Position numbers and translations under genes: made by a program
The notes under the pieces: generated by a model
The model's input: the letters and a program-made list of their open reading frames with translations, nothing else
What the model was told of the DNA's origin: nothing
Database searches by the model: none
Shown here: positions 33,782-43,321 of the stretch, in pieces
Layout: each line of letters starts with the position of its first letter
Numbering within the stretch: the first letter of the stretch is position 1
Source of the DNA: Flavobacteriales bacterium
GTDB lineage: Bacteria; Bacteroidota; Bacteroidia; Flavobacteriales_F; PHOS-HE28
NCBI GenBank assembly: GCA_016703005.1
Contig: JADJCX010000019.1
Location: forward strand, 13,045-77,044
Reading direction: 5' to 3'
DNA length: 64,000 bases

Positions 33782-35251
33782 ATGTGCACGAGGCAAAGTA
33801 CCCGCAGGCGGATCCTTGGGATCCTTGCCATAACAACCATCTGTTCACACCTTGCTGTTGACGCGAGCGCCCAACTGCCGTTCGGAGAGGCCATCGACAA
33901 GGAGGCGAAAGCAGGAGCGAAAGGTTACCAATGGCTGTTCTGGAGCACGGAACACATCGGTCATCGGCTGACGGGCACCGTGAATGGTACCAAGGCCGAA
34001 CGCGCAGCCGATAGCCTCTTCCGCGTAGCGGGCATCGAGCAGGTATCGTACTTCCCTTTTACGGCTCAAGCGTGGCAGCGGCGATCTGTGAAGTTGACGA
34101 TCACCGATCGCGACAGTGCATGGACGGTGAACTCCGTTGCGCTCGCCCATACCCCTGACTCGTCACGGGTGAAAGCGCAATTGGTGGATGTGGGCAATGG
34201 CCTTGCCGCTGATCTCCTGCGCGTGGGCAATACTCTCCGAGGCAGAACCGCCTTGATGAACCTCGGGCTTCTGCAAGCCCCTCCAGGTACGCACAATCTT
34301 CACCGTAGCGAGAAGACGGCCCTTGCTATTGCAGCGGGTGCAGCATCCATTCTGTTCGTGAACAATGTGGAGGGGCATGTCCTTCTCACCGGAACCGCCT
34401 CGGTGGATGGTCATCCCATCGCGATACCGGTGGCGTGCATCAGCAGCGAGGATGGTGCTCTGCTGCGCATGGCCTTGGCGCGCGACAGTTCGGCCACTGC
34501 CGACCTGTCCATGACGAACAGCAACGCGGCCGTTACCGCACGCAACGTCATTGCGGAGATCAAGGGCTCAACCAAGCCCGAGGAGGTGATCATCATTGGT
34601 GGGCACTTGGATTGTTGGGATCTGGCCAGCGGCGCCACGGACAACGGACTTGGTTCATTTTCCATCATGGACATGGCGCGCTGCTTTCGAGCGCTGGACC
34701 TGAAGCCGGCGCGTACCATCCGTTTCGTTTTGTTCATGGGCGAGGAGCAAGGTCTGCTGGGTTCCACGGCCTATGTGGAATCCATGCGGAAAAGTGGAGA
34801 GCTCGAGAATGTGAAGTGCATGATCAACCTCGACATGACCGGTGGTCCTTTCGGGTTCAATGTTGTAGGCCCCATGGGTTGGGCTGAAGTAGTGCGCGGG
34901 ATCGGTGACGGTATCGCTTTGATCGACACCACGTTCAAGAACGACCTGAACCAGCACGCCGGATTGCACAGCGACCATCAGCCCTTCATGATGCAAGGTG
35001 TGCCGGTGATCGCACCCATGAGCGACCTCGGCGGACACGTCTATGGCTGCTACCACAGCAGTTGTGACGATATCCACCTCGTTGACCCGCGCCGGATGGT
35101 CGACAACGTCCGCTTCGCCGGAATGCTGCTCTTCGCGCTAGCGAATGCCGATAGCCTTCCCGGACATTTCACGGATGAAGCACTACGGGATAGACTTCAG
35201 GCCGACGGCCTGGAAGAGAAGTTGAGGTTGCAGAAAGACTGGCGCTGGTAG
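33782..35251 (+). CDS. Exported M28 family metallopeptidase
   Basis: 489 residues with a signal peptide after MCTRQSTRRRILGILAITTI ending VDASAQ. Zinc-ligand motifs are GGHLDCWDLASGATDNGLGS (His, Asp), MGEEQGLLGS (catalytic Glu), INLDMTGG (Asp) and HSDHQPF (His). The arrangement and the WDLASGATDNG loop fit the carboxypeptidase Q/PGCP-like M28 group, with Asn in place of the usual second Asp of DDG. A PA-like insert domain (about 130-240) lies between the N-terminus and the catalytic domain. Probably digests peptides outside the cell. Divergent from the YfiR operon. Confidence 0.92.
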   Translation: MCTRQSTRRRILGILAITTICSHLAVDASAQLPFGEAIDKEAKAGAKGYQWLFWSTEHIGHRLTGTVNGTKAERAADSLFRVAGIEQVSYFPFTAQAWQRRSVKLTITDRDSAWTVNSVALAHTPDSSRVKAQLVDVGNGLAADLLRVGNTLRGRTALMNLGLLQAPPGTHNLHRSEKTALAIAAGAASILFVNNVEGHVLLTGTASVDGHPIAIPVACISSEDGALLRMALARDSSATADLSMTNSNAAVTARNVIAEIKGSTKPEEVIIIGGHLDCWDLASGATDNGLGSFSIMDMARCFRALDLKPARTIRFVLFMGEEQGLLGSTAYVESMRKSGELENVKCMINLDMTGGPFGFNVVGPMGWAEVVRGIGDGIALIDTTFKNDLNQHAGLHSDHQPFMMQGVPVIAPMSDLGGHVYGCYHSSCDDIHLVDPRRMVDNVRFAGMLLFALANADSLPGHFTDEALRDRLQADGLEEKLRLQKDWRW

Positions 35252-35261
35252 CCGTCCCGGA

Positions 35262-36737
35262 TCAGCCTTGCTGAACGGCCACCTTGATGCGCTTGCCGGG
35301 GTGTAACCCTTGGCTGTTCAAACCATCGTTCAAGCGCTTGATCTCATCCACGGTAGCACCTGGATAGCGGCGGGCAATATCCCAAAGCGTGTCGCCTTGT
35401 TGCACCACGTGGTAGATGTACTCGGCGTCCTTAGCCGGAGCCGTTGTCTTTTCCGCCGGGGCCGGCTTCGCTTCAGCAGTGGGCTCGACTTTGGAAGCAG
35501 TGTGCACGGCGAGTCGTTGTCCGGGCCGTATGGTGTTACCGTGCAGGTTGTTCCAATCGCGTAATTGGGACACGCTCACACGGTGCTTCTGCGCAATGCC
35601 ACCGAGTGTCTCGCCACGCCGCACCGTATGCCATTTCTTGGCTTGTACCAGTTGCTCCTGCACCGGAATGGCCGATGGCTGGGCGGCCGGTTTGAAGGCG
35701 TAGGTCAGCGCCTGTTCGTTCGCGATGTAATCGCCCACTTTGTCGTTGGGCAGGTACAAGGTCACGGGTTGCATCGGATCGGCAATGATGCCACGCTTGT
35801 GCACCGGGTTCAATAGCTGGAGGTCTTCCTCCTTCATGTCCAGTACCGCGCTCAGCAGTTTGAATTCCACCGAGTAGCACACCTTCACCGTATCCAGTTC
35901 GTAGGCACAGTAGTTCGGCGCCACGGGGTACAGGTTGTGATCGGCCGCATGGTTAAAGATGTAGTTCACCGCGATAAAGGCCGGCACATAGCCACGCGTC
36001 TCCCTCGGCAAGTGCTCATAAACGGCCCAGTAGTCCTTGGCGCCGCCAGCACGGCGAATGGCCTTGTTCACGTTACCCGGTCCGCAGTTGTAGGCCGCCA
36101 GCGCCAATTCCCAATCGCCGAAAATGGCGTGGAGGTCCTTCAGGTAGCGGCATGCTGCATCCGTGCTTTCATACACGTCGCAACGCTCGTCCGTGTAACT
36201 ATCAACGTGCAGGCCGTACATTTTACCGGTGGGCTGCATGAACTGCCACAGGCCCACGGCCGCAGCGCGGCTCTTGGCCCCGGGGAACAACGCGCTCTCC
36301 ACCACGGCCAGGTACTTCAGTTCCATGGGCATATCGTGGCGGTCCAGCGCTTCCTCGAAAATGGGGAAGTACTGCTCAGCCAAGCCCAGCATACGTTCGG
36401 TCTGCTCGCGCTTGCGAACGGCGTAGAGCTCGATGTAGTTCTTCACCACCGGCCTGTAAGTGAGGCTGAAGGGGGTGCGCGCATCCAGCGCCGCAATGCG
36501 GCTTCGGTAGGCGTCATCGCTGTACCGGGGCGTATCGGTTTCGGCGAACCCGTGCACGTTCAGGGCGGCCTTGTCCGTGGTGAAGGGGTCGTTCTTCATC
36601 CATGGGAGCAGGGCCAAGCCGTCGAGGCGCTCCATCACCGGGTCATCGGGTGCAATGGCGAACGGCACGGCATCGGATTGGGCAAATGCTGCGGAACCCG
36701 CGAGCATAGCGGCAACGAGAAGGGGTCGTCCTTTCAT
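35262..36737 (-). CDS. MltD-like lytic transglycosylase with two LysM domains
   Basis: 491 residues with signal peptide (LLVAAMLAGSAAFAQ). The SLT domain has catalytic Glu147 in LAVVESALFPGAKS, then GLWQFMQPTGKMYGLHVDSY and ALAAYNCGPGNVNKAIR. Two LysM repeats bind peptidoglycan (KWHTVRRGETLGGIAQKHRV near 370 and YHVVQQGDTLWDIARRYPG near 440), separated by an Ala/Glu/Lys linker. It cleaves peptidoglycan between MurNAc and GlcNAc to make anhydro ends, remodelling the wall. Confidence 0.95.
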   Translation of the reverse strand: MKGRPLLVAAMLAGSAAFAQSDAVPFAIAPDDPVMERLDGLALLPWMKNDPFTTDKAALNVHGFAETDTPRYSDDAYRSRIAALDARTPFSLTYRPVVKNYIELYAVRKREQTERMLGLAEQYFPIFEEALDRHDMPMELKYLAVVESALFPGAKSRAAAVGLWQFMQPTGKMYGLHVDSYTDERCDVYESTDAACRYLKDLHAIFGDWELALAAYNCGPGNVNKAIRRAGGAKDYWAVYEHLPRETRGYVPAFIAVNYIFNHAADHNLYPVAPNYCAYELDTVKVCYSVEFKLLSAVLDMKEEDLQLLNPVHKRGIIADPMQPVTLYLPNDKVGDYIANEQALTYAFKPAAQPSAIPVQEQLVQAKKWHTVRRGETLGGIAQKHRVSVSQLRDWNNLHGNTIRPGQRLAVHTASKVEPTAEAKPAPAEKTTAPAKDAEYIYHVVQQGDTLWDIARRYPGATVDEIKRLNDGLNSQGLHPGKRIKVAVQQG

Positions 36738-36744
36738 GAGGGTG

Positions 36745-36753
36745 CGAAAAGTA
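36745..36753 (-). promoter_or_regulatory. Putative -7 element TACTTTTCG just before the MltD-like gene
   Basis: TACTTTTCG on the minus strand ends only 7 bp before the ATG at 36737. It fits the TAnnTTnG pattern with one extra T. Transcription would start at or just before the ATG, so the mRNA may be leaderless. Confidence 0.45.
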
Positions 36754-36840
36754 ACCTTAGTACGTGCGAAGGCCGGGGATGTTGTACCAGCGGTGCATCA
36801 ACACTGGTGTGTGGATGCAATGGTGCAAGCAACGGCGCGA

Positions 36841-38328
36841 CTATCGTTGGGCGAGCGGTCGCTCCAACTTCCAAGCCAAGAGCACGAAGGCGCCAAGCAC
36901 CAGTCCCTTGAGCGCATACGAGAGCGCCTCCAACAACGGCGTGTCACTTCGGGCGGAGTCGAGAAGCGAGACACCCCACCACAACGCCACGGCCCCGGCC
37001 ATGTAAAGGAGTACACGGCTTACGTTGTAGGGTACACGGAAGTGTTGCTGCCCCCATACGTAGCTGATGACCGCCATGCTCGCGTAACAGATGAGCGTGG
37101 TCCATGCGGCACCCACGTACCCCATTGCGGGGATCAAACCGAAGAGCAAAGCGAGCGTGATCACCGCCCCGACAATGCTGATCGTGCTACCGGCGTAAGT
37201 ACGGTCGGTGAGCTTGTACCAAACGCTTTGGTTGTAATAGATGCCGAGGAACACGTTGGCGATCATGAGGATCGGCACCACGCGAAGCCCTTCCCAATAC
37301 GCCGGGTTCGGGATGAACCACTTGAACACGTCGAGGAAGAGCATCACGCAGAGGAAGGCGCTCATGCACACCGCCACGAACACATTCATGATCCGCGCGA
37401 ACGTCTCCTTGCTGTTGGGTTCTTTCGCATGGCTGAAGAAGAACGGCTCGGCGCCCATGCGGAAGGCCTGGATGAAGAGCGTGATGAGGATCGCCAGCTT
37501 GTAGCACGCGCCGTATATGCCGATCTGTGCATCGGCTGTGTCCGCAGGCAGCAAATACTTGAGTACCGCTCGATCGGCCGTTTCGTTCACCATGCCGGCG
37601 AGGCCCGCGATGGCGAGCGGTGCGGCGAACACCAGCATCGGTTTCAGCAGTGAGCGATCGAATTGCGCAAACGAAGGCCACTGCGGAACCAGCATCAGGA
37701 ACTTCACACCACTGGCGATGAGGTTGATGAGGAACACATAGCCCACGCCGAAAGCGGGATCGTACACCGCCTCTATAAGTGCATTGCTCTCGCCTGCTTT
37801 CACCTTCGGCATGGCGTAGGCGAAGTAGAAGAGACTAAGCACCACGGTAACGACGATGCTCGACACGTTCGCGGCAACAAAACGCCACGGACGGCCCTCC
37901 TTGCGCAAGCGCGCCAAGGGCAACGCGGTCATCGCATCGAGGCCCAGGGCAACGGCCAACATCAGCAACATCTTGCTCTGGTCCGGATAGCGGATGCCGC
38001 TGGCGATCGCGTTCGGAAAGATCGCACAGATCAGAACGAAGAAGAGCGAAAGACCAGCGACGCTGAAGAACGCTGTCGCGTATGATCGCTTCGGGTCAAG
38101 CTCGTTGCGGTTCGCGAAGCGGAAGAACGTTGTCTCCATCCCGAAGGAGAGCACAACTGCGATGAAGGCCGCCCACGCATAGAGCGAAGTGATCACGCCG
38201 AACTCCTCCGGAGGGAACACGCCCTTGCTCGTGTACAGCGGCGTAAGCAAGAAGTTGAGGAAGCGTGCAACAATGCTGCTCAGCCCATAGATGGCTGTCT
38301 GCCCGGCGAGTTTGCGGAGGGTGCTCAT
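36841..38328 (-). CDS. Polysaccharide flippase (MATE/Wzx-like)
   Basis: 495 residues with about 12-14 transmembrane helices. The N-terminus, LRKLAGQTAIYGLSSIVARF then LTPLYTSKGVFPPEEFGVIT, is typical of PST/Wzx oligosaccharide flippases, which move lipid-linked sugars across the inner membrane. The C-terminal helices include GYVGAAWTTLICYASMAVIS. Substrate unknown; no glycosyltransferases are adjacent. Its start overlaps the small membrane protein gene by 4 bp. Confidence 0.9.
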   Translation of the reverse strand: MSTLRKLAGQTAIYGLSSIVARFLNFLLTPLYTSKGVFPPEEFGVITSLYAWAAFIAVVLSFGMETTFFRFANRNELDPKRSYATAFFSVAGLSLFFVLICAIFPNAIASGIRYPDQSKMLLMLAVALGLDAMTALPLARLRKEGRPWRFVAANVSSIVVTVVLSLFYFAYAMPKVKAGESNALIEAVYDPAFGVGYVFLINLIASGVKFLMLVPQWPSFAQFDRSLLKPMLVFAAPLAIAGLAGMVNETADRAVLKYLLPADTADAQIGIYGACYKLAILITLFIQAFRMGAEPFFFSHAKEPNSKETFARIMNVFVAVCMSAFLCVMLFLDVFKWFIPNPAYWEGLRVVPILMIANVFLGIYYNQSVWYKLTDRTYAGSTISIVGAVITLALLFGLIPAMGYVGAAWTTLICYASMAVISYVWGQQHFRVPYNVSRVLLYMAGAVALWWGVSLLDSARSDTPLLEALSYALKGLVLGAFVLLAWKLERPLAQR

Positions 38329-38786
38329 CGAGGAGCTGGTTCGGGAATACCCAACTTCAGTAGCTCCGTGTGAAGCGCGTCAATCGATTCGAGATTTCCT
38401 TCGGACAAGACGATGCGGCCACCATGAGCCAGGTGAAGAATCAGTCCGTTGAACATATCCCTTCCGCCATGCCAATAGCGCGTCTTCTGCATGGCCCTAA
38501 TGCTCGTAGCATCGGTCGATGAACGGCCGCCAACAAGCGTAACGGTTGTAAGATCACTTGTGCTAAGTCGGACCCGATATGGCCAGTTGAAAAAACCTCT
38601 AATGGCAGGAATCACCATCAGTAAGCAGAGTGGGACGAGAACGATAAGCATTGCGACTGCGCCACTATCCAGTACAGGGAAAGTAACGCGCAAGACCCAG
38701 CACAATATCGCTCCGAACAGACAGCTTATCACGGCACGAAAAACAAAGGGAACCAAGTTGGGTCCAATGTTCACAACCGCCTTCAC
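38325..38786 (-). CDS. Small two-helix membrane protein with PH-like C-terminus
   Basis: 153 residues from the GTG at 38786, which overlaps the enoyl-CoA hydratase stop as GTGA. Two transmembrane segments (VFRAVISCLFGAILCWVLRV and AMLIVLVPLCLLMVIPAIRG) precede a cytoplasmic region of about 80 residues with strands (VRLSTSDLTTVTLVGG, GGRIVLSEGNLESIDALH), resembling a bacterial pleckstrin-homology-like fold. The base composition is a little less GC-rich than the neighbours. It is coupled at both ends to an enoyl-CoA hydratase and a flippase. Function unknown. Confidence 0.7.
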   Translation of the reverse strand: MKAVVNIGPNLVPFVFRAVISCLFGAILCWVLRVTFPVLDSGAVAMLIVLVPLCLLMVIPAIRGFFNWPYRVRLSTSDLTTVTLVGGRSSTDATSIRAMQKTRYWHGGRDMFNGLILHLAHGGRIVLSEGNLESIDALHTELLKLGIPEPAPR

Positions 38787-39565
38787 GCCCCCGTGAAATT
38801 CGCCTTCCTCTTCTCCATGAACGCACTCGTACCTTCCTTGAAGTCCGCGGTGCCGAAGCACTTGCCGAACTCCTCGACCTCTCGCTTCATTCCATCGGCG
38901 CCTGGTTCGTAACCGGCGTTCACCGCTCGTATGGCGGCGGCCAATGCGGTGGGTGAGTTCTTCATGATAGCGGCAGCCAGTTCGTTGCACTTCGCCAATA
39001 GCTCGGCTTGTGGTACAACGTAGTTCACCAGTCCCCATTGCAGGGCTTCATCTGCCTTGATCATGCCAGCGGTGAAGATCATCTCCATCGCCTTGCCCTT
39101 TCCGATCAATCGCGGTAGCCGCTGAGTGCCGCCATAGCCGGGGATCACACCGAGCGAGACTTCCGGCAGGCCCATGCGCGCGTTGTCGCTGGCCACGCGG
39201 ATGTGGCAGCTCATCGCCAATTCCAGTCCACCGCCGAGCGCAAAGCCGTTCACCGCTGCGATCACCGGCTTGCTCAAGTACTCCACATGATCGAAGAGCT
39301 TCTTCTGACCATCGGCGCTCAATGCCTTGCCTTCTTCCACCGCGAAGTGCGCGAACTCCTTGATGTCGGCACCGGCAACAAAAGCCTTGGGCCCGCTTCC
39401 GGTGATGACCAGCACACGAACGCTCTTGTCGGTGTCGGCAGCGCTCAGCGCTTGGTCCAGTTCGGCGATGGTATCGCGGTTCAGCGCGTTGAGCTGCTCC
39501 GGTCGGTTGATGGTGATGGTTCGGACGCCGCTGGCGTCATCGAACAAGAGGTTGGTGTAGGGCAT
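38783..39565 (-). CDS. Enoyl-CoA hydratase/isomerase family protein
   Basis: 260 residues; the ATG at 39565 (MPYTNLLFDD) fits the family. The crotonase fold is shown by ITINRPEQLNALNRDTIAEL, the oxyanion-hole segment AFVAGADIKEFAHFA, and GLPEVSLGVIPGYGGTQRLP with the catalytic Glu; another Glu lies in GGGLELAMSC. Both Glu residues of hydratases are present, so crotonyl-CoA-type hydration in fatty-acid or amino-acid breakdown is likely. Coupled by 4 bp to the small membrane protein downstream. Confidence 0.94.
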   Translation of the reverse strand: MPYTNLLFDDASGVRTITINRPEQLNALNRDTIAELDQALSAADTDKSVRVLVITGSGPKAFVAGADIKEFAHFAVEEGKALSADGQKKLFDHVEYLSKPVIAAVNGFALGGGLELAMSCHIRVASDNARMGLPEVSLGVIPGYGGTQRLPRLIGKGKAMEMIFTAGMIKADEALQWGLVNYVVPQAELLAKCNELAAAIMKNSPTALAAAIRAVNAGYEPGADGMKREVEEFGKCFGTADFKEGTSAFMEKRKANFTGA

Positions 39566-39623
39566 CGGATCCTGGCTTTCTCGGATCATCGAGCATCCGA
39601 TCGGGCAACGCAAATGTATCCGG

Positions 39624-42600
39624 CTACTCGCCCAGCGGAAGCGCAACGATGAACGTGGTTCCCTCACCCACTTGTGTGCTGAAGTTCACGGTGCCACCCG
39701 CTTGCTCCACCATCCGTTTCACCATGGCCAGGCCCAAACCCATACCGTGCGTCTTCGTGGTGAAGCTTGGTGTGAAGATGCGTTCGCGCGCTTCCTCCGG
39801 AATGCCGGTCCCGTTGTCTTGCACTTCGGCTATTGCGTGATCCGCATCCGCACGCAGCAGCACTTCAATTTTTCCGCGGCGGCCGTCGGGTATTGCCTGC
39901 AGCGCGTTCTTGATCAGGTTGTTGAACACGCGCAGCAGGTGTTCTCGATCGGCTTTCACCATCAACGGTGATGTTGCGCGAAGGATGATGTCAGCGTTGG
40001 GGGTACCGTCGAACAATGCGACCGCGCTCTTTGCCACATCGTTCAAGTCGAGCGTGCTTTCGTTGGCCGCGCTCATCTGCGCGAACTGCGAGAAGTCGTT
40101 GGCCACACGGCTCAGCGCATCGATCTGCTCCACCATGCTCGCACTGAAACGATCCAGTTTTTGCCGGGCGTCAGGAGCATTGGCATCCCACGAGCGTTGG
40201 AAGTGCTGTATGCCGAGCTTCATCGGTGTCAGCGGGTTCTTGATCTCGTGCGCGACCTGTCGTGCCATTTCCTTCCACGCGCTTTCACGTTCGCTGCGTG
40301 CCAGTTTATCCGCACTCGCGCGCAGCTCTTCCACCTTCTTGTTATATACCGATACCAGCTCGCCGATTTCGTCGCGACCGTTGTACTGGATAGGTTCGTT
40401 GGCGCCCTGCAGCGCCATACCGGCAATACGTTTCCGCAACACCGCCAAAGGCCGCGTGGTCCAATTGCTGATGAGCACGCCAGCAAGCAACGAAAGCGCG
40501 AGCAACAGCACAAAGAGATTGACGATCGCCGTGAACAACGTACTCCGCTCCTGCTCCAATTCCCCTTGGCGCGCGAACGAAGGAAGGTTGACGAACGCAA
40601 GCAATGCACCGCGGGTATCGCGCAACGGCAAGTACGCGCTGCGGAACTGTGCCGCACCGATGCGCTCCACATGCACGAAAGCGCTCTGCCCGTCGCGCAC
40701 CAATCGGTCGAAGGCGCTGGGGTGCATGCGCGTGCCCACCAATCCGGCATCGAAGACCTGCGGCCTGCTGGTGGAGTGTAGTTGGCCGCTGGGGGTGTAC
40801 AGGTTGATGTCGGTGAAGAACACGTTGCTGAATTTGCTCAGCAGGCGGTTCAGGTAGGCCGCGCGATCAGTACCGATCACTGTTTCACCTTCAAGCTTGT
40901 GTTGTAGTTCAACGACCACGCTCCGTGTTTTTTCCAGCAGCGCTTCGTCGTTACGCTCGGTGTACAGACCCGTGAGCAAACGTTGCGCACCGAAGCTGAA
41001 GAAGAACAACCCGACGGCTGCGAACACGAGCAACGCCACGCGCACTTTGGCGCCGATGGACAGGGCCGGGAAGGCGGTGCGATAGGAAAGCGGGCGCAGC
41101 AGGAATGCGCAAACGAGCAGCGCGCTCAAAAAGGCGAAGAGCCAGCTGAACGTCGTGGCCTTGGCCATCAGCGATGGCAGGGGCAAGGCAAGCACCACCA
41201 AGGAACCATCGACAGTCCCGAATGCCAATTCGCTATTGCCATTGTGCTCGCGCCAAAGCATGCCGTTGTCGGACAAACGGGTGGACCACTTCATGGGGAA
41301 CTCAGCCCCCCGCGCCTCCATCAGCACGCCTTGCTCATAGCGCGCGGTGGAGTATGCAATGCGATTTGTTCCATTGTTGCGCGCATCGTTCAGCAGAAGC
41401 TCGGGATAACCTTGTCCTTCTGGCGCGATACGCGGATGAAGCTCCACGATCAACTGTACTGGCGGACTCGTGTCGGCCACCATCACAGCGACCTGGGCGT
41501 GATAGAAGGTGCTCTGCCCGGGAGCAGTACGGATGAACAGATCGGGCATGTCGGCCACGGCGAAGGACCTCGTGAAGGCGCTACCCACGCGCTCCAGCGA
41601 TCGCGGTGGTTCGGCGGAAGTCGAGCAGCGCAGGTTGCCCTCTGGATCGAACGCGTACAGCCTGATCGCATAGCGCTCCCAATACCCGCTGAAGAATTCC
41701 TGTCGCACCCGTGTTTCGAGATCATTGGCCGAACAAGGGTTGGTATCGGTGAGCAGAGCGTACACATTACTGTCCGCACGCAGCCGTGGCGCCGTTTCGC
41801 GGAAGAGCAGCTCCACCACGGGATCATCGTTGGTCACCATGCGCTCGGCCAACAACTCGCGCTCGTTGTGTTCGCGGTTCTGCGCGTATTTGATCAGCAA
41901 GTGCGCGTTCACCAGTGACAACACGGCGATGCCGGCGATCGCATGCCCGAAGTGGTACCGCCTGCGCCGACCGACGATCACAATGAGCAACAACGGTAAG
42001 GGCCATAACACGAGCATCAGATCCACGATGCCTGCGCGGTGATGGAGGAAAAGAGACAGGAGCGCGCCTGCCAACGTGATCACGAAGACGTGCCTCGGTT
42101 TGGCTGAGACCGCAAGTGATCGAGCAGCAGCATCCGCCAACAACAGCCAGGTCGTAAAGAGCAATGCGATGGAAGCGAGCGCGACAACGCTGTACGCGTT
42201 CAGCCGCTCCAAGTGGTGTAGGTCAAGATCCACGCTGCTGTCTTCCACCAGGCCGATCACCAGTGTGGTGATCCACCACGCCATCAGCAGAAGCCCGGCC
42301 GTGACGACCGATCCGGCAACGGCCGAAGCGCGACCAGGCAACACCTGCATACCACGCAACGCCACATGCGCAAAGCGCGCCAGCATCATTAGTAGGATGC
42401 CTGTGATGAGCAGATCCCCGAGCGAGGGCAACAGCCATGATGTCGCGTAGAGCTGCGGACCAAAGAGCGGCAAACGATCGAAAGGCGTGATCGGATAGAC
42501 CTGCATGCTCAGGTAGCGCAGCGCGATCAGCAGCACTGCGAACAGGAGCACCGCCGTCCACGTGAGCGATCGTCGCGCAAGCCCCATGCATGTTTCCCAA

Positions 42601-43256
42601 CAGGCCGCGAGCAAGAGCAGGCTGGCACCGATGCGCAGCAGTAGTTTCAGAATGTCCCAAGCGTTGAAAGGCAACTGCTCCGTATCCCACGTGAGCCGGA
42701 ACAACACGTTGCCGTCCGCATCGCGCACGACTGGTCCGATCCCGGCTGTGGTGGCCGCGCTGATACCGCGCGTTACATGCAGTGAAGGATGGAATCCGGC
42801 GGAAAGGAAACGGTTGCGGACCGGTGGCGTGGTCCACACTTCCGCCAGCGCGTGCCATTTGGGATCTTGTCCACTGGATGCATGCAATGCAATGCCGTTC
42901 GCTGTTTTGAACTGTGCGGTCGTGCAGTGCATCAAAGAATCTTCCTGAACGGCGAGCGCGCTTGTCCAAAGTGCCAGCGTGTCGGCATCCCACGCCCAGA
43001 ACGCGAAACCATCGCGATCCCGTTCTGCATCCATACGTGCAGCGAACGTCGAACGCGTTGCGGCAACGCCTTCGCTTTCGGCGGTACGGCTCCATGCCTC
43101 CACGCTCGACACCAGCAAACGCGACTTGTCGATGATCGCGGCTTGGAGATGATCGGCTTCGCGCTGCAAGCGCTCATCGGCATCGGGTCCGTCGCACAAC
43201 AGCGAGAGGCCCGCGAGCGCAACGCTCAACAACAGCAGAAGGTGGGAACGTTGCAT
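39624..43256 (-). CDS. Large multi-pass sensor histidine kinase (NtrY-like core)
   Basis: 1210 residues. After a first helix comes a periplasmic region (about 25-210), then about 8-10 transmembrane helices (about 210-480), a second extracytoplasmic region (about 480-700), two more helices, a third periplasmic region (about 770-890), a helix and a HAMP domain (about 915-965). The kinase core follows: H box VAHEIKNPLTPMKLGIQHF with His1003, N box FNNLIKNALQAI, G1 VQDNGTGIPEEA and FTPSFTTKTHGMGLGLAMVK. HEIKNPLTPMKLGIQ is NtrY-like. No response regulator is adjacent. The start at 43256 gives a signal-anchor; the frame goes on to 43409 without support. TACTTTGG lies 30 bp upstream. Confidence 0.93.
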   Translation of the reverse strand: MQRSHLLLLLSVALAGLSLLCDGPDADERLQREADHLQAAIIDKSRLLVSSVEAWSRTAESEGVAATRSTFAARMDAERDRDGFAFWAWDADTLALWTSALAVQEDSLMHCTTAQFKTANGIALHASSGQDPKWHALAEVWTTPPVRNRFLSAGFHPSLHVTRGISAATTAGIGPVVRDADGNVLFRLTWDTEQLPFNAWDILKLLLRIGASLLLLAACWETCMGLARRSLTWTAVLLFAVLLIALRYLSMQVYPITPFDRLPLFGPQLYATSWLLPSLGDLLITGILLMMLARFAHVALRGMQVLPGRASAVAGSVVTAGLLLMAWWITTLVIGLVEDSSVDLDLHHLERLNAYSVVALASIALLFTTWLLLADAAARSLAVSAKPRHVFVITLAGALLSLFLHHRAGIVDLMLVLWPLPLLLIVIVGRRRRYHFGHAIAGIAVLSLVNAHLLIKYAQNREHNERELLAERMVTNDDPVVELLFRETAPRLRADSNVYALLTDTNPCSANDLETRVRQEFFSGYWERYAIRLYAFDPEGNLRCSTSAEPPRSLERVGSAFTRSFAVADMPDLFIRTAPGQSTFYHAQVAVMVADTSPPVQLIVELHPRIAPEGQGYPELLLNDARNNGTNRIAYSTARYEQGVLMEARGAEFPMKWSTRLSDNGMLWREHNGNSELAFGTVDGSLVVLALPLPSLMAKATTFSWLFAFLSALLVCAFLLRPLSYRTAFPALSIGAKVRVALLVFAAVGLFFFSFGAQRLLTGLYTERNDEALLEKTRSVVVELQHKLEGETVIGTDRAAYLNRLLSKFSNVFFTDINLYTPSGQLHSTSRPQVFDAGLVGTRMHPSAFDRLVRDGQSAFVHVERIGAAQFRSAYLPLRDTRGALLAFVNLPSFARQGELEQERSTLFTAIVNLFVLLLALSLLAGVLISNWTTRPLAVLRKRIAGMALQGANEPIQYNGRDEIGELVSVYNKKVEELRASADKLARSERESAWKEMARQVAHEIKNPLTPMKLGIQHFQRSWDANAPDARQKLDRFSASMVEQIDALSRVANDFSQFAQMSAANESTLDLNDVAKSAVALFDGTPNADIILRATSPLMVKADREHLLRVFNNLIKNALQAIPDGRRGKIEVLLRADADHAIAEVQDNGTGIPEEARERIFTPSFTTKTHGMGLGLAMVKRMVEQAGGTVNFSTQVGEGTTFIVALPLGE

Positions 43257-43285
43257 GACCGGCCGGGCGCCGCACAAGGGTTGAG

Positions 43286-43293
43286 CCAAAGTA
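43286..43293 (-). promoter_or_regulatory. -7 element TACTTTGG for the sensor kinase
   Basis: TACTTTGG on the minus strand, 30 bp before the ATG, in the 65-bp gap downstream of the GH3 gene. Fits TAnnTTnG. Confidence 0.45.
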
Positions 43294-43321
43294 ACGGTGC
43301 CGCGCGCCACCGTTCGGCGCT

